A DNA stretch of 64,000 bases from Prorocentrum cordatum (lineage: Eukaryota; Sar; Dinophyceae; Prorocentrales; Prorocentraceae). A program made the position numbers and the translations under genes. This document shows, piece after piece, positions 39,390 to 49,000 of the stretch (its first letter is position 1; the number at the start of each line of letters is the position of its first letter). The DNA lies in contig CAUYUJ010020549.1 in the NCBI GenBank assembly GCA_963575745.1, positions 400,001-464,000 of the forward strand. The letters run 5' to 3'. Below the pieces are notes generated by a model. It saw only the letters and a list, made by a program, of their open reading frames with translations, had not been told where the DNA came from and ran no database searches.

Positions 39390-40205
39390 ATGGCGGCGCA
39401 GGCGCACACGGAGAAGGGGGAGATGGCGCAGCAGCCAGCTGCAGAAGAGCATCTTCAGCCGACGATAGTGCAGAAGCCGCACGACAGAGGAGGCATGGGA
39501 GGAGTGGCGGACCAAGTGGCGGGCACGGCGGCGTACAGGCTCGAGATCGCGCACAACACGCTCCAGAGCACAGCAGTCGCGTTCAAGGTGGCAACCGAGC
39601 ACTGCGAGAAGGCCCTCCACGCGCTCCACAAACAGCGGGAGAAGGTGGTGACCACCTTAGGCCGCATGAACGCGAAGAGCCTCAATCCATATGAAGAAGC
39701 GGAGCGCAGCCAAGCGAAGCTCTACCTCAAGGAGCAGCTCCACGACATCAACTGCGCCATCAGTTCGATGAGGAGCGCCATCGGCATCACCGACGACAAG
39801 ATGGACAAGACGATGCACGGGCCGATGCCATGGGAGCTTGACTACACAAGGCGCCAGGCCGACGAGATCGACAACATATACACGCGCTGGACTAAGGGCC
39901 CGCACGGCTACGCCTACGACGAGGCCTTCTTCGCCTGCGACGCGCAGACGGAGCCGATGGTGGAGCCGCAGTCGGAGATCAAGGACTACCTCCAGCCTGC
40001 TCGCAGGCCGCCGTGCACCAACCCGAGCAAGAGCAGCGAGGGCTGGGAGAACCGTGGCAAGGTTCTGTGCAGTGAGGCCAGCTCAAGCACCTCAGCCGCC
40101 GCCTCCGCAGTCACTAAGGCCGACGGCTCCGCTCAGAGCCGGGACGTCAGGCTCTCTTCGCCAAGGGCGGCGGCTGCGGCAGGCTGGGGCATAGGGCAGC
40201 AGTAG
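39390..40205 (+). CDS. Hypothetical coiled-coil protein
   Basis: 271 residues from ATG 39390, chosen over the upstream in-frame ATG at 39291 because the preceding 33 codons are Arg-rich and unlike the rest. Residues 50-150 look helical and Lys/Glu/Gln-rich (TVAFKVATEH-like, ALHALHKQREKVVTTLGRMN, SQAKLYLKEQLHDINCAISSM), with an Asp/Tyr-rich middle (YTRRQADEIDNIYTRW) and a Ser/Ala-rich tail. No known domain. Like the ORF at 37396 it lies just downstream of LINE-3 on the same strand and could be an element ORF1-like protein. It stops at 40203-40205 (TAG). Confidence 0.5.
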   Translation: MAAQAHTEKGEMAQQPAAEEHLQPTIVQKPHDRGGMGGVADQVAGTAAYRLEIAHNTLQSTAVAFKVATEHCEKALHALHKQREKVVTTLGRMNAKSLNPYEEAERSQAKLYLKEQLHDINCAISSMRSAIGITDDKMDKTMHGPMPWELDYTRRQADEIDNIYTRWTKGPHGYAYDEAFFACDAQTEPMVEPQSEIKDYLQPARRPPCTNPSKSSEGWENRGKVLCSEASSSTSAAASAVTKADGSAQSRDVRLSSPRAAAAAGWGIGQQ

Positions 40206-40664
40206 AGAGCAGATTGTTGCAGGCCTGGCTTTCCCTTTTTTTCTCCCCACTTCTGCCAAGAAGGGGGGGCTCGGCAGCAGCACTCACCGCATGGGCCAGT
40301 GCGGCCATGCACCTTACAGCCGAGTACAGGGAGTACCAGGCCGCCTCTTCTTTTTTTTGCCTCTCTTTTCCGTCTAGGGAGTGGGGGAGCGGGGGGAGGA
40401 TGGGGGAGCGGAGGTGGGCGGGCTCTCAGCGGTGAGGGGTGCGCCCAGTGAGGCAGCCCCACACCGCCTGCAACAGTCGACAGGCCAAAACCGAGGCAGG
40501 GTCTCCCTGCTAGCGAGGCTCGGGGACCACGTCCAGCAGAGGGACGGGCCCCGTCGCCTCAGGCGGCCCCCCCCAAAGCTAGGGTGGGCTCGCATCCATA
40601 TATTCCCCAGGGGTCAGCATGCCTGTCGGTAGGCGAAGTTGACAGACCCCCAAGGGCCTTATCC
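40206..40664. other. No recognisable gene
   Basis: GC-rich flank with short T and G runs; nothing recognised. Confidence 0.4.
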
Positions 40665-41023
40665 TTATCCTCCTCCTCCTCCACCTCCTCCTCCTGCTCC
40701 TCCTCCTCCTTCTGCTCCTCCTCCTCCTCCTCCCCCTCCTCCTCCTCCTCCTCCTCCTCCTCCTCCTCCTCCTCCTCCTCCACATCAGGGGAGGCCCCGC
40801 TGCCTGCTGCGCTCTGGCCGCCAGCGCGGCACCCCGACAGGCCCCCGCCGGCCGGGCCGGCGTGCGGCCCCTTGGCCCTTCATGCTCCTCCTCCTCCTCC
40901 TCCGCCTCCCCCTCCTCCTCCTCCTCACTCCTCACTCCTCCCTCCTCCTTCCTCCCTCCTCCCTCCTCCCTCCTCCCTCTTCCTCCGTCCTCCCTCCTCC
41001 CTCCTCCCTCCTCCCTCCCCCCT
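40665..41023. repeat. TCC-rich microsatellite pair
   Basis: TCC triplets at 40665-40782 and TCC/TCCC repeats at 40885-41023, with about 100 bp of unique GC-rich sequence between. Confidence 0.93.
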
Positions 41024-41633
41024 TTGTCGAGCGGGGTCCGCCGGCTCGGCTCTCCCGTGTGGCCTGGGCAGGCCGTCCGGTCGATTGCGCGAGCGCTTGG
41101 GTGGATCTGCGATCGAGGGCAGGCCTTGAGCCGCGGCTTCTCCGTTTTGCTCACGTGCCCCTGACGTGCATTTGCGACGTCTCCCTGCTTGCATGGTGAT
41201 TCGATCGTTCTATTTGGATTCGTGTCATTGTTCTTGTTCCTTATCGTCTTCGTATCAAGTTGTCTCTTCTTCGTATCATTATTCTTTGGACGGCCGTGGA
41301 GAACGAGGCGGCTCGATGCTCGGTCTCTCGCCTCCCACCTCTTTGTCCTTGCGTCTGGGGGCAGCCTCTTCACAGGGAAAGGTCGTCGTCGCTGGCCAGG
41401 GCTCCGAGGTCGCCTCTGCCATCCTCGCCGCCAGCTCTCACGCCCGCTCTTCTCCCAGAGCACTCATCGGAGGTCGGGAGTATTTTTCCCGGGGTTCGCT
41501 TGCAAGGAGCCCCCCAGACGCGACCGCTGGCATCCGGAGCAACGAGCAACCGTGGGCGCGGGGTCCCGCGCAGGGGCATCCCCAGGGGCGCGGGACCTCG
41601 CCCCTAACTCGGTGTGATGCCAATGGTATCCTG
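41024..41633. other. No recognisable gene
   Basis: Mixed sequence; overlapping Arg/Ser-rich frames on both strands only. Confidence 0.4.
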
Positions 41634-41830
41634 ACATGGTCCTGCCAAGACACAGGAGAAGAAGAAACACACAGACACAATTAATCCTCGATTCCCCAGA
41701 ACATATGGGAAAATATGGGAAGTGGGGGGGAAGACAGAACCCCAGAAGATATGGGAAAACATGGGGGATCTTTTTATTTGTGTGTATTTATTTGTGTGTC
41801 CTGGTGCCCCTTCAAAGACACATGGTCCTG
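41634..41830. mobile_element. Short SINE-like dispersed element, copy B, with target duplication
   Basis: Element body 41645-41819 (175 bp) flanked by a perfect 11-bp direct repeat ACATGGTCCTG (41634-41644 and 41820-41830). The body is related to copy A at 30436-30599 and has internal repeats of ATATGGGAAAA/ATATGGGAAG. No coding capacity; too short and lacking long inverted ends for a typical DNA transposon. Confidence 0.75.
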
Positions 41831-42289
41831 ATATCGCATTGCTACTTCTACCGCCATTCCAGAAACCAACCGTTGAGAGCTACCAGTGAATCCACTTCGA
41901 CGAGCTGGGATCCTCAGGATACCGAAAGCTTCATGGCCCTTCTGGCCCGACAACCCTATCTGTTTTGTTTCATAGGCTGTATGTTGTGATGCTGTTGTTT
42001 TACGTGGCTCTCTCTTGTTTGTTACTCTATGGCGGAATATAGCCTCCCTCTCACGTACCCGCTTATCTCAGTAGCCACAGGCTTCAAATCACAAGGAAGC
42101 TCGCCGCTTGGGCCCCGCGGCCAGCCCAAACGGCCAGCAGAAATCGGGCGTAGCTCCGCACGCAGTCCTAAGTCCAGACAGTCAGGGCCACGTCGGCGTG
42201 GTCGTAGTCGCCTCGGGTGTCGTCGCAGTGGCGGTGCTGGTCGACGTCGTCGTCGCCGCTGTCGCCGTCGCACCCGCCGTCGTCGTCTT
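41831..42289. other. No recognisable gene
   Basis: Unique sequence leading into a Ser-codon-like CGTC/TCC-rich region; no gene supported. Confidence 0.4.
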
Positions 42290-42565
42290 CGTTGTTCGTC
42301 TTCGCCCTCGTTCTCCTCCTATCCCTCCCCGTCCTCATCCTGTTCCTCATCCTCCTCGTTCTCCTCGTCTCCTTTCTCTTCGACATCCTCGTCGTCGTCG
42401 CCGTCTTCCTCCGCGTCCTCGTCCTCCTCACCTTTCTCCGCGTCCTCTTCTTCCGCGTCCTCGTCCTCGTCTTCCTCTTCCTTGTCCTCCTCGTCCTGCT
42501 CCCGCCCCCATTTTCCCCTTCTCCTCCTCCTCCTCCTCCTCCTCCTCCTCCTCCTCCTCCCTCCT
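42290..42565. repeat. TCC/CGTCC-rich low-complexity tract
   Basis: Degenerate CTCCTCGTC repeats ending in pure TCC (about 42525-42558). Long frames here are compositional. Confidence 0.85.
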
Positions 42566-42750
42566 CCTCGCACTGTCCTCCTCCACGCGGTCGCCGACCC
42601 GCCGGTGGTTCAAGGGGGCGGCGCCCCCCCCCACAAAAGGCGTCGAGCCCCGCCGTGCGGACGCCGGCGGAGGGGCGGAAGCCTGTCGGGTGGAAAACAG
42701 CAGCATGCAGAAGGATTCGGCCAAGGATGAGCGAGAGCGGTAGCTCTGCA

Positions 42751-42955
42751 CGAACGAGATGGGCACGGAAAGAATGGGCACAATGCCCGACAGCGGATCT
42801 TGTTCGCTTTGAACAGGACTCGCTGTCCACGCCGCCGCGGCCTGTGTCCATGTGCGACAGAAGGCCGCCTGCCCAACAGCGGCCGCTGCTGGTTCGGGAC
42901 AACATTTGCTGTTGGGCAGTGTGCCCATTCTTTCCGTGCCCATTTCGGGCGTCCA
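42751..42955. mobile_element. Fold-back (MITE-like) element 3
   Basis: Inverted arms of about 50 bp: 42755-42805 (ATGGGCACGGAAAGAATGGG... then CCGACAGC) and 42901-42950 in reverse, with 22 matching bases across the core. The interior has further GCCCAACAGC/GCTGTTGGGC hairpins. Non-coding. Confidence 0.65.
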
Positions 42956-43184
42956 AAGTAGCTTTTTGCCTCCCTGCGCCGCAGCAAGCAGCGCATTGGC
43001 GCCACCCCGAGGCACGTCGGTCGGCACCGGCGGCCAAGCTTTGAGCGAACGGGTTCAGGTGCAGATCGAGTCGATATCTCGTGGGCCAGCACAAAGACGG
43101 GGTTACACCTCGCTCAGCACGCGCGGCGCCGCAGAGATTCATACGGACGCCGATTGGGTGCGCCATAGGTTTCGCGCTCAGCCA

Positions 43185-43612
43185 TTGGCTGCGTCATAGG
43201 TTGCGCCTTCGGCCGCCGAGAATCAAAGCGTTTCCTACTGGTTGCGCCATAGGTTGCTCCCTCGGCCGCCGAGAATCATTTTGTCTCCTACTGGTTGCGA
43301 CATAGGTTGCGCCCTCGGTCGCCGAACCCAAAACCGTATCCTACTGGTTGCGACATATGTCGTGCCCTCGGCCGCCCAGAATCGAACCGTCTCCTATTGG
43401 TTGCGCCATAGTTTGCGCCCTCGGCCGCCGAGAATCAGACCGTCTCCTACTGGCTGCGCCATGACTGCGCCTTCAGCCGCCGAGAATCAAAGCGTCTCCT
43501 ACTGGTTGCGACATCAGTTGCGCCCTCTGCCGCCGAGAACAATTTTGTCTCCTACCTGTTGCGACATAGGTTGCGATCCGCAGGAAATAAGACTGTCTCC
43601 GACTGGTTGCGA
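43185..43612. repeat. 53-bp minisatellite
   Basis: About eight units. CCTACTGGTTGCG-like strings begin at 43234, 43287, 43340, 43393, 43446, 43498 and 43551, so the spacing is 53 bp. Each unit also has GGCCGCCGAGAATC. Confidence 0.92.
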
Positions 43613-44102
43613 CATTGTCCGTTTTGTTTGGGGTCTTCGGGCTCGGATCCCAGATATGAGCTTTGTGATGGCGACGTCCCGGGGGCGTTCGCGCTGATCG
43701 ACCCCGCACCATGTTTTCAGGGAGGATGGGGTCGTGTTCGCCAGAATGCATGTCTTGCCATCCTGGCGACTCACATCCCCAACCGAATCCTGGGGCGGCT
43801 CATGAGGTTTCCGGGGAAGGTCCTCAGAGTTGCGACGAGCAGTTATTCTCGGGGGCTGCGGTATTTGTCTGTGATCGGCATGCCGTGAGTAAATTCTTTA
43901 CGCTTCGCGTATCCCCACCAGCCCATCTCACAACAGCAACTCATGCGAAGCTTGCCGACAGTCGTGTTTTTCAGGCGTGTGTCCGTTTGGCCCCGCATAT
44001 CTCCCCTGTTCCTCCTTCCTCCCGCCTCCTTGTACATCCTCCTTGTGGGGGGAGCGGGAGAAGGACGAGGCGGAGGAGGAGGGAGAACACGCTCCTGGTG
44101 AT
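43613..44102. other. No recognisable gene
   Basis: Unique sequence between two minisatellites, with short overlapping frames only. Confidence 0.4.
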
Positions 44103-44497
44103 TTGAGTCGTTTGGGGTTTCTCGTCCTGGTGTGAGTCGTTGGGGCCCCTCTTCCTGGTGTGAGTCGTTCGGGCTCGTCGTGGTGTGAGTCGTTCGGGCT
44201 CTTCGTCCTGGTGTGAGTCGTTCGGGCTTCTCGTGGTGTGAGTTGTTCAGGCCCCTCATCCTGGTGTGAGTCGTTCGGGCCCCTCCTCCTGGTGTGACTC
44301 GTTCGCGCTCCTCGTGGTGTGAGTCGTTCGGGGCCTGCGTCGTGGTGTGAGTCGTTCGGGCTCCTCGTGGTGTGAGTCGTTCGGGCGCCTCGTCCTGGTG
44401 TGAGTCGTTCGGGCCCCTCCTTGTGGTCTGAGTCGCTCGGGCTCTTCGTGGTGTGAGTCGTTCGGGCCCCTCGTCCTGGTGTGAGTCGTTCGGGCTC
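44103..44497. repeat. 25/28-bp minisatellite
   Basis: About 14 units of GTGAGTCGTTCGGGC plus a variable CTCGTCCTGGT part. Units are 25 or 28 bp depending on a 3-bp insertion (for example starts at 44161, 44186 and 44214). Confidence 0.9.
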
Positions 44498-44627
44498 CTC
44501 GTGGGGCCTCTTGGGGGCCTCTTGGAGCCTCTTGGGGCCTCTTGGGGGCCTCTTGGGGGCCTCTTGGGGGCCTCTTGGGGGCCTCTGGGGCCTCTTGGGG
44601 GCCTCTTGGGGGCCTCTTGGGGGCCTC
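44498..44627. repeat. GGCCTCTTGGGG array, left part (copy R2)
   Basis: Nearly pure 12-13-bp units GGCCTCTTGGGG. The same array resumes at 51948 after LINE-2, so LINE-2 has split it. Confidence 0.95.
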
Positions 44628-44649
44628 TCCGTAGCCATTTTGGCTCAAG
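44628..44649 (+). other. DinoSL: Dinoflagellate spliced leader (DinoSL) relic
   Basis: All 22 nt of the conserved leader are present: T followed by CCGTAGCCATTTTGGCTCAA and a final G. It directly follows GGCCTC of the repeat array and directly precedes ATGG. DinoSL is trans-spliced to nuclear mRNAs in dinoflagellates, so this is the reverse-transcribed 5' end of a mature mRNA. Confidence 0.97.
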
Positions 44650-44753
44650 ATGGTGTGCTCGGGAGGCTTTCAGCCTCCGTGCATTCACGAGAGCTGCCGC
44701 TGCAGCAACCTCCAGTGCCCTTGTGGGCTCGTGTCGGCGCGTGGGGCGCACCG

Positions 44754-45836
44754 ATGGCGGGCGGCGAGAACGACTGGGAGGTCAAGGGCGGCGGTCGGCG
44801 CAACAAGAAGCAGAAGCCGTCTCTGGTGTGGACAGTCGGAGGCAAAGGCGGAGGCTCGTCCTGGGTGGGGGCGGGCCCGAGTGACTCATGGACGTGCGGG
44901 ACTTGCGGTACGGGTGCGAACTGGAGTACGCGTACGTCCTGCCGTGCCTGTGGCGCGGGTCGCCCTGGGTTCAAAGGCAAGGGCAAGGTCACGTCCACGC
45001 CTGAGGTGGGGCAGTGGTTCCGCACCTCAGTCCCACCGGTGGCGGCCAGGCCTTGGCGTGCGGCTGCAGAGGCCAAGGCGCCTACGGTCTTGCAGAAGCT
45101 CGAGGAGCGCAGGAAGGTCCTGGTCCAGTGCGCCAAGGACTGGGGGGGCGACGCGCCTCACCTCGACCAGGCGGTGGCCGACATCGACAGGCAGATCCAG
45201 GACGCCAAGGCGGAGCGCACGCAGGCGAAGCCTTTGTCTGGCCAGCTGCGCGAGGCGCAGGTCCAGCTGCGGCAGATCGACAGGCAGCTGGAGCGTTTGG
45301 CCGAGACCGAGAGGAAGGCCAACCAGATGCTGCTCGAGGTCAAGAAGGAGAGGGACGAGGCTGCGAAGCGCAAGGAGGAGCTGGCGACCACGATCCTGGA
45401 GCTCCAGGGGAAGATTGCGGTGGCGGGCCCAGCGGCCCCAGCCTCCAACCTCGACGTCATCCGAGTGCAGTTGGAGTGCATCGCCAAGTCCGTCGGCAGC
45501 GACATCCAGTCCCTCGGCCTCAACTTCGCCACGCTCGAGTCCCTCCTGGAGGCCAAGGCTAAGGAAGGGGCAGCAAAGGCTGAGGCTGCTGTTGCTGGTG
45601 CTGCTAAGCAGCCTGGTCAGGCTGACGACGGGGACGGAACAGAAGACGAATCCATGGGAGATATCGCGGGGGCTGAGGAGTTGCCACCAGGTGTCACCGA
45701 GATCGAACGTAAGTGGATCAACGGGCAGGAGCCAGTGCCCGACCAGGAAGAGAACCCGCACTTGTTCAAGCGATACCAAGAGGTGCTCATGTCGGTGCAT
45801 TCCTGCCAGTTGGCCAAGAGACAGCGAAAAGGGTAG
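44754..45836 (+). CDS. LINE-2 ORF1: zinc-finger/coiled-coil protein
   Basis: 360 residues. Start chosen at ATG 44754 (second ATG after the spliced leader), just before the basic N-terminal segment (GGGRRNKKQK). A C-x2-C-x10-C-x2-C finger, WTCGTCGTGANWSTRTSCRACG, lies at about residues 45-65. A basic linker (KGKGK) and a long coiled coil (about 105-215; QLREAQVQLRQIDRQLERL...) follow, then an acidic stretch and a C-terminal Lys/Arg tail. Same plan as LINE-1 ORF1. Expected to coat element RNA. The gene overlaps an open +1 frame that continues into ORF2. Confidence 0.8.
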   Translation: MAGGENDWEVKGGGRRNKKQKPSLVWTVGGKGGGSSWVGAGPSDSWTCGTCGTGANWSTRTSCRACGAGRPGFKGKGKVTSTPEVGQWFRTSVPPVAARPWRAAAEAKAPTVLQKLEERRKVLVQCAKDWGGDAPHLDQAVADIDRQIQDAKAERTQAKPLSGQLREAQVQLRQIDRQLERLAETERKANQMLLEVKKERDEAAKRKEELATTILELQGKIAVAGPAAPASNLDVIRVQLECIAKSVGSDIQSLGLNFATLESLLEAKAKEGAAKAEAAVAGAAKQPGQADDGDGTEDESMGDIAGAEELPPGVTEIERKWINGQEPVPDQEENPHLFKRYQEVLMSVHSCQLAKRQRKG

Positions 45837-46038
45837 CTTGCCGTGCGACCTCTTGTTCCTGGTGCTCAATGGGACACACCTCGGCTACCCCGAGTCGCCG
45901 TGGAGAGGCGCAGTCCAGGTGCAGCTGCGCCAGAGCGGGAAGACCCTCCCCTGGGACGACAGCCGCTGGAACCCTGTGGGGTGGGAGGCGAAGGTCGGGG
46001 GGAGCGAGAGCGAAGGGCACCGACGGGACGTAGTGCAG

Positions 46039-49000
46039 ATGGATGGTGAGTGTGGCGAGCGCGCAGCAGCGGGAGCCAGTCAGAGGGCGGGAAGTGTGGC
46101 CAGGTCCACGCCCGCGGGGCCAGTGCGCGGCCCATGGCCTGCGGCATTGGCGAGGAGTGAGCACGGTGCCTTGAGGGCGGGAAGTGTGGCCAGGTCCACG
46201 CCCGCGGGGCCGTCGCGCGGCCTTGTGCCTGCGGCGACGGCGAGGAGTCAGGGGGCAGACTCGGACCAGTGGCGGGGATACGCGAGGGTCCTGCACGACA
46301 ACCGCATGATGAGGCACTTGGTTGACAAGGCGAATGACGACAAGCAGGTGGTCGTTGTGTGGACTTTCAACGGCTCGGGATGGGGGGCCATCAGAGAGAA
46401 GCTCTTGGAGAAGAAGGTGGGGCAGCAGAAGCACATCTACGCTTTCCAGGAGCACCGACTGAAGGAGGACCAGTGGGCTGGAGTGACCCACAGTTTGCGT
46501 CAGAGTGGCTACCAAGTGGGTGGTGCGGTGGCGGTGCCCACGCTAGGCCCCATGGGTGAGCCAGGTACCTCTGCAGGAGTGGGAATTGCTGTGCCGAACA
46601 GGATTGGCATGGCGTATGTGTGTGGGCAGACCAGCTGGGACTGGTCCCCCAGAGGATCCCCAGGAAGGGCTGCAGCGGCATGGGTCGCAGTAGGTAGAGG
46701 CGGCATCGTGGTGGCGACCGTGTACCTGTGGACGGCCGAGCAGATGTCGCGGCGAAACAGGGGGCTGATGGACCACGTGTTGGGGAAGCTGCACGAGCTC
46801 AACATGCCGTGGGTGTTGTGCGGGGACTTCCAGAATGCCCCTGCCGTCCTGGCGGGTTTGGATTCGATCAAGCTCATTGGCGCGACGCTGGTGGCCCCCT
46901 CTGCTGCGAGCGGAACTTGTCGGTCAGCGAGTGGATGTTCCACAATAGACTATTTCGTAGTATCGAGGGAATTGGCAGGCCAAGTGAGGAAGGTGGCCAT
47001 CCACGAGTCTTGGCCCTCGGCGCCGCACAAGCCGGTGGGGATCACGCTCGACCTGAGGCCGCAGGAGAGGAAGGAGCGGATTCTCATCACGCCGAAGAAG
47101 TTGGAAGGAATCACCATCGGGTGCGCGCCCGAGCCGCCCGTATACGACGAGGTGGGGGTCTTCAACGACGTAACGGTGGCGACCAGGACCTGGGCTTCCT
47201 TCATCGGCAAGCTGGAGCGCGAAGCTTTCGCGCTGCGGGGGCTGGAGTGGCACCCCAGGCATGAGTGCGCAGGGCGTGCGGATCCACCGCGCTGGAAAGA
47301 GAGAGCGATCCTCAGAGGAGGCGGCAACCACCCAGCCCCGCAAGGAGACGCTCTGTGGTGGCGGTGGCTCGCGCGCTCTTTGCAGACCCTGGCGGGGTAC
47401 TACGAGAGGCTCAGGTCGTCTTCGGGTAGTGCCCGTGCGCGTCAGGAGTGGGGCATGATAGCTAGTGATCTGGAGGAGCGCTTCAGGAGCGTGAGCCACG
47501 AGTTCAGGTGTGAGCTGGTCGGCGAGGAGAAGGAGCGGTGGAGAGAAAGGTGTACCCTGCTGGCGAAAGGGCGCTGGCGAGGTGCTGACCAGAAAGCCAG
47601 CCTGGACGCGATGATCCTGGAGGCCAAGGAGCGGTCCAAGCGGGTGGACCAGGACCTGATAAATGAAAGAAGGAGGCAGTGGGCTGCGAAGTTGGAGGAG
47701 GCTGCGAAAGGAGCAGCGGGCGGACTCCACAGAATCAGCAAACCAGTGGACATTTGGAGGCCGAGGAGAGCGAGTACACCCCAAGCTTCGGCAGACCCGC
47801 TGCGGGCAGCGGAAGCGGCCCTTGGAGAGTGGAATGCAGTCTGGAAGGTGAACGACCCGATGCAGGAGCAGGAGCGGCGGTGGGAGACCGAGCCGCGTCA
47901 GGAGTTGCCAGAGTTCACAGAGAGCGACTTGGCCAAGTTAAAGAAAGTGGCGCGCACCTTCAAGAAAAAGACAGCACAAGGAGTGGACCGCTGGCACCCT
48001 GCCATGCTGCAAGGGGCTTCGGACGCAGCGCACTGGACGCTCCTGCAAATCCTGAGGGAGGTGGAGCGCACGCTCGTCTGGCCGCAGCATGCAGCCACGG
48101 TCATTTTCTTCCTGATCCCGAAGAGTGTAGCGGTCGATCGTGCCATCGGTCTCCTCCCGACCCTGGTGAGGGTGTGGGAGATCATGAGGGAGCCCTACAT
48201 GATCGAGTGGGCCAAGGCGAACCAGCGCTCTTGGGATTGCACGGCCTTCGGCAAGGCGGCGGAGGATGCGGCTTGGGAGGTTCTCCTCGCCAACGAGGGC
48301 GACGAGGTGCAGGATTCGGACCCGCGCACCCTAGCGACGGTGACAGCCATCCTCGACCTGGTCAAGGCTTTCGAGAGGGTGAGCTTGCATGTGCTGTGGG
48401 AGCGTGGCAAGGCCATGGGCTTCAACACGGGGGTGCTGGCGGTGGTGTGCTCCTACTTTGCCATGGCGAGGCGAGTCAACACGGGGGAGGCCATCTCGGA
48501 AGAGACGAGGACTGTGGCTACGATCATCGCGGGCAGCAAGTTCTCGGTGGGTTTCCTCAAGATGGTCATCCAGGACACGATTGACGGTTTGGTTGTGGAG
48601 TACCCGCTGGTGCAATGGAGGATGTATGTTGACGACTTGTGCCTCAAGCAGCGAGGGGCGCAGCAGTGGATCGTGGATAGCTTCCCGTCCGTTGTGGACG
48701 ACAGCGTGGACGGTTTCGCGGCCCTGGGGCTCGAGTTCTCCCTGGGCGACCAGGGCAAGGGGGCGGTCATGGCCAGCGCCAAGTGGCTGAGGCAGGCTCT
48801 CAAGCAGGATGCAGCAGAGAGTGGGTTGCCTTTGGTGCTGGCCTGCCCTTACCTCGGAGTCGACGTGGTGGCCCACGGGACGGCGGCAAAGAACAAGAGT
48901 GGCAAGAGGTTCAAGCGCATGAGGAACAGGGTCGCCAGGCTAAAGGGGCTGAAAGGCTCAGGCAAAGGTGTGACTAGAGGGATTGGCTTGGTGTACAAGT

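Noticed and set aside
44650-45836. Annotating the N-terminal extension of ORF2 as a normal domain
   Set aside because: It is the Arg/Ser-rich shadow of a clearly coding ORF1; kept only as a finding.
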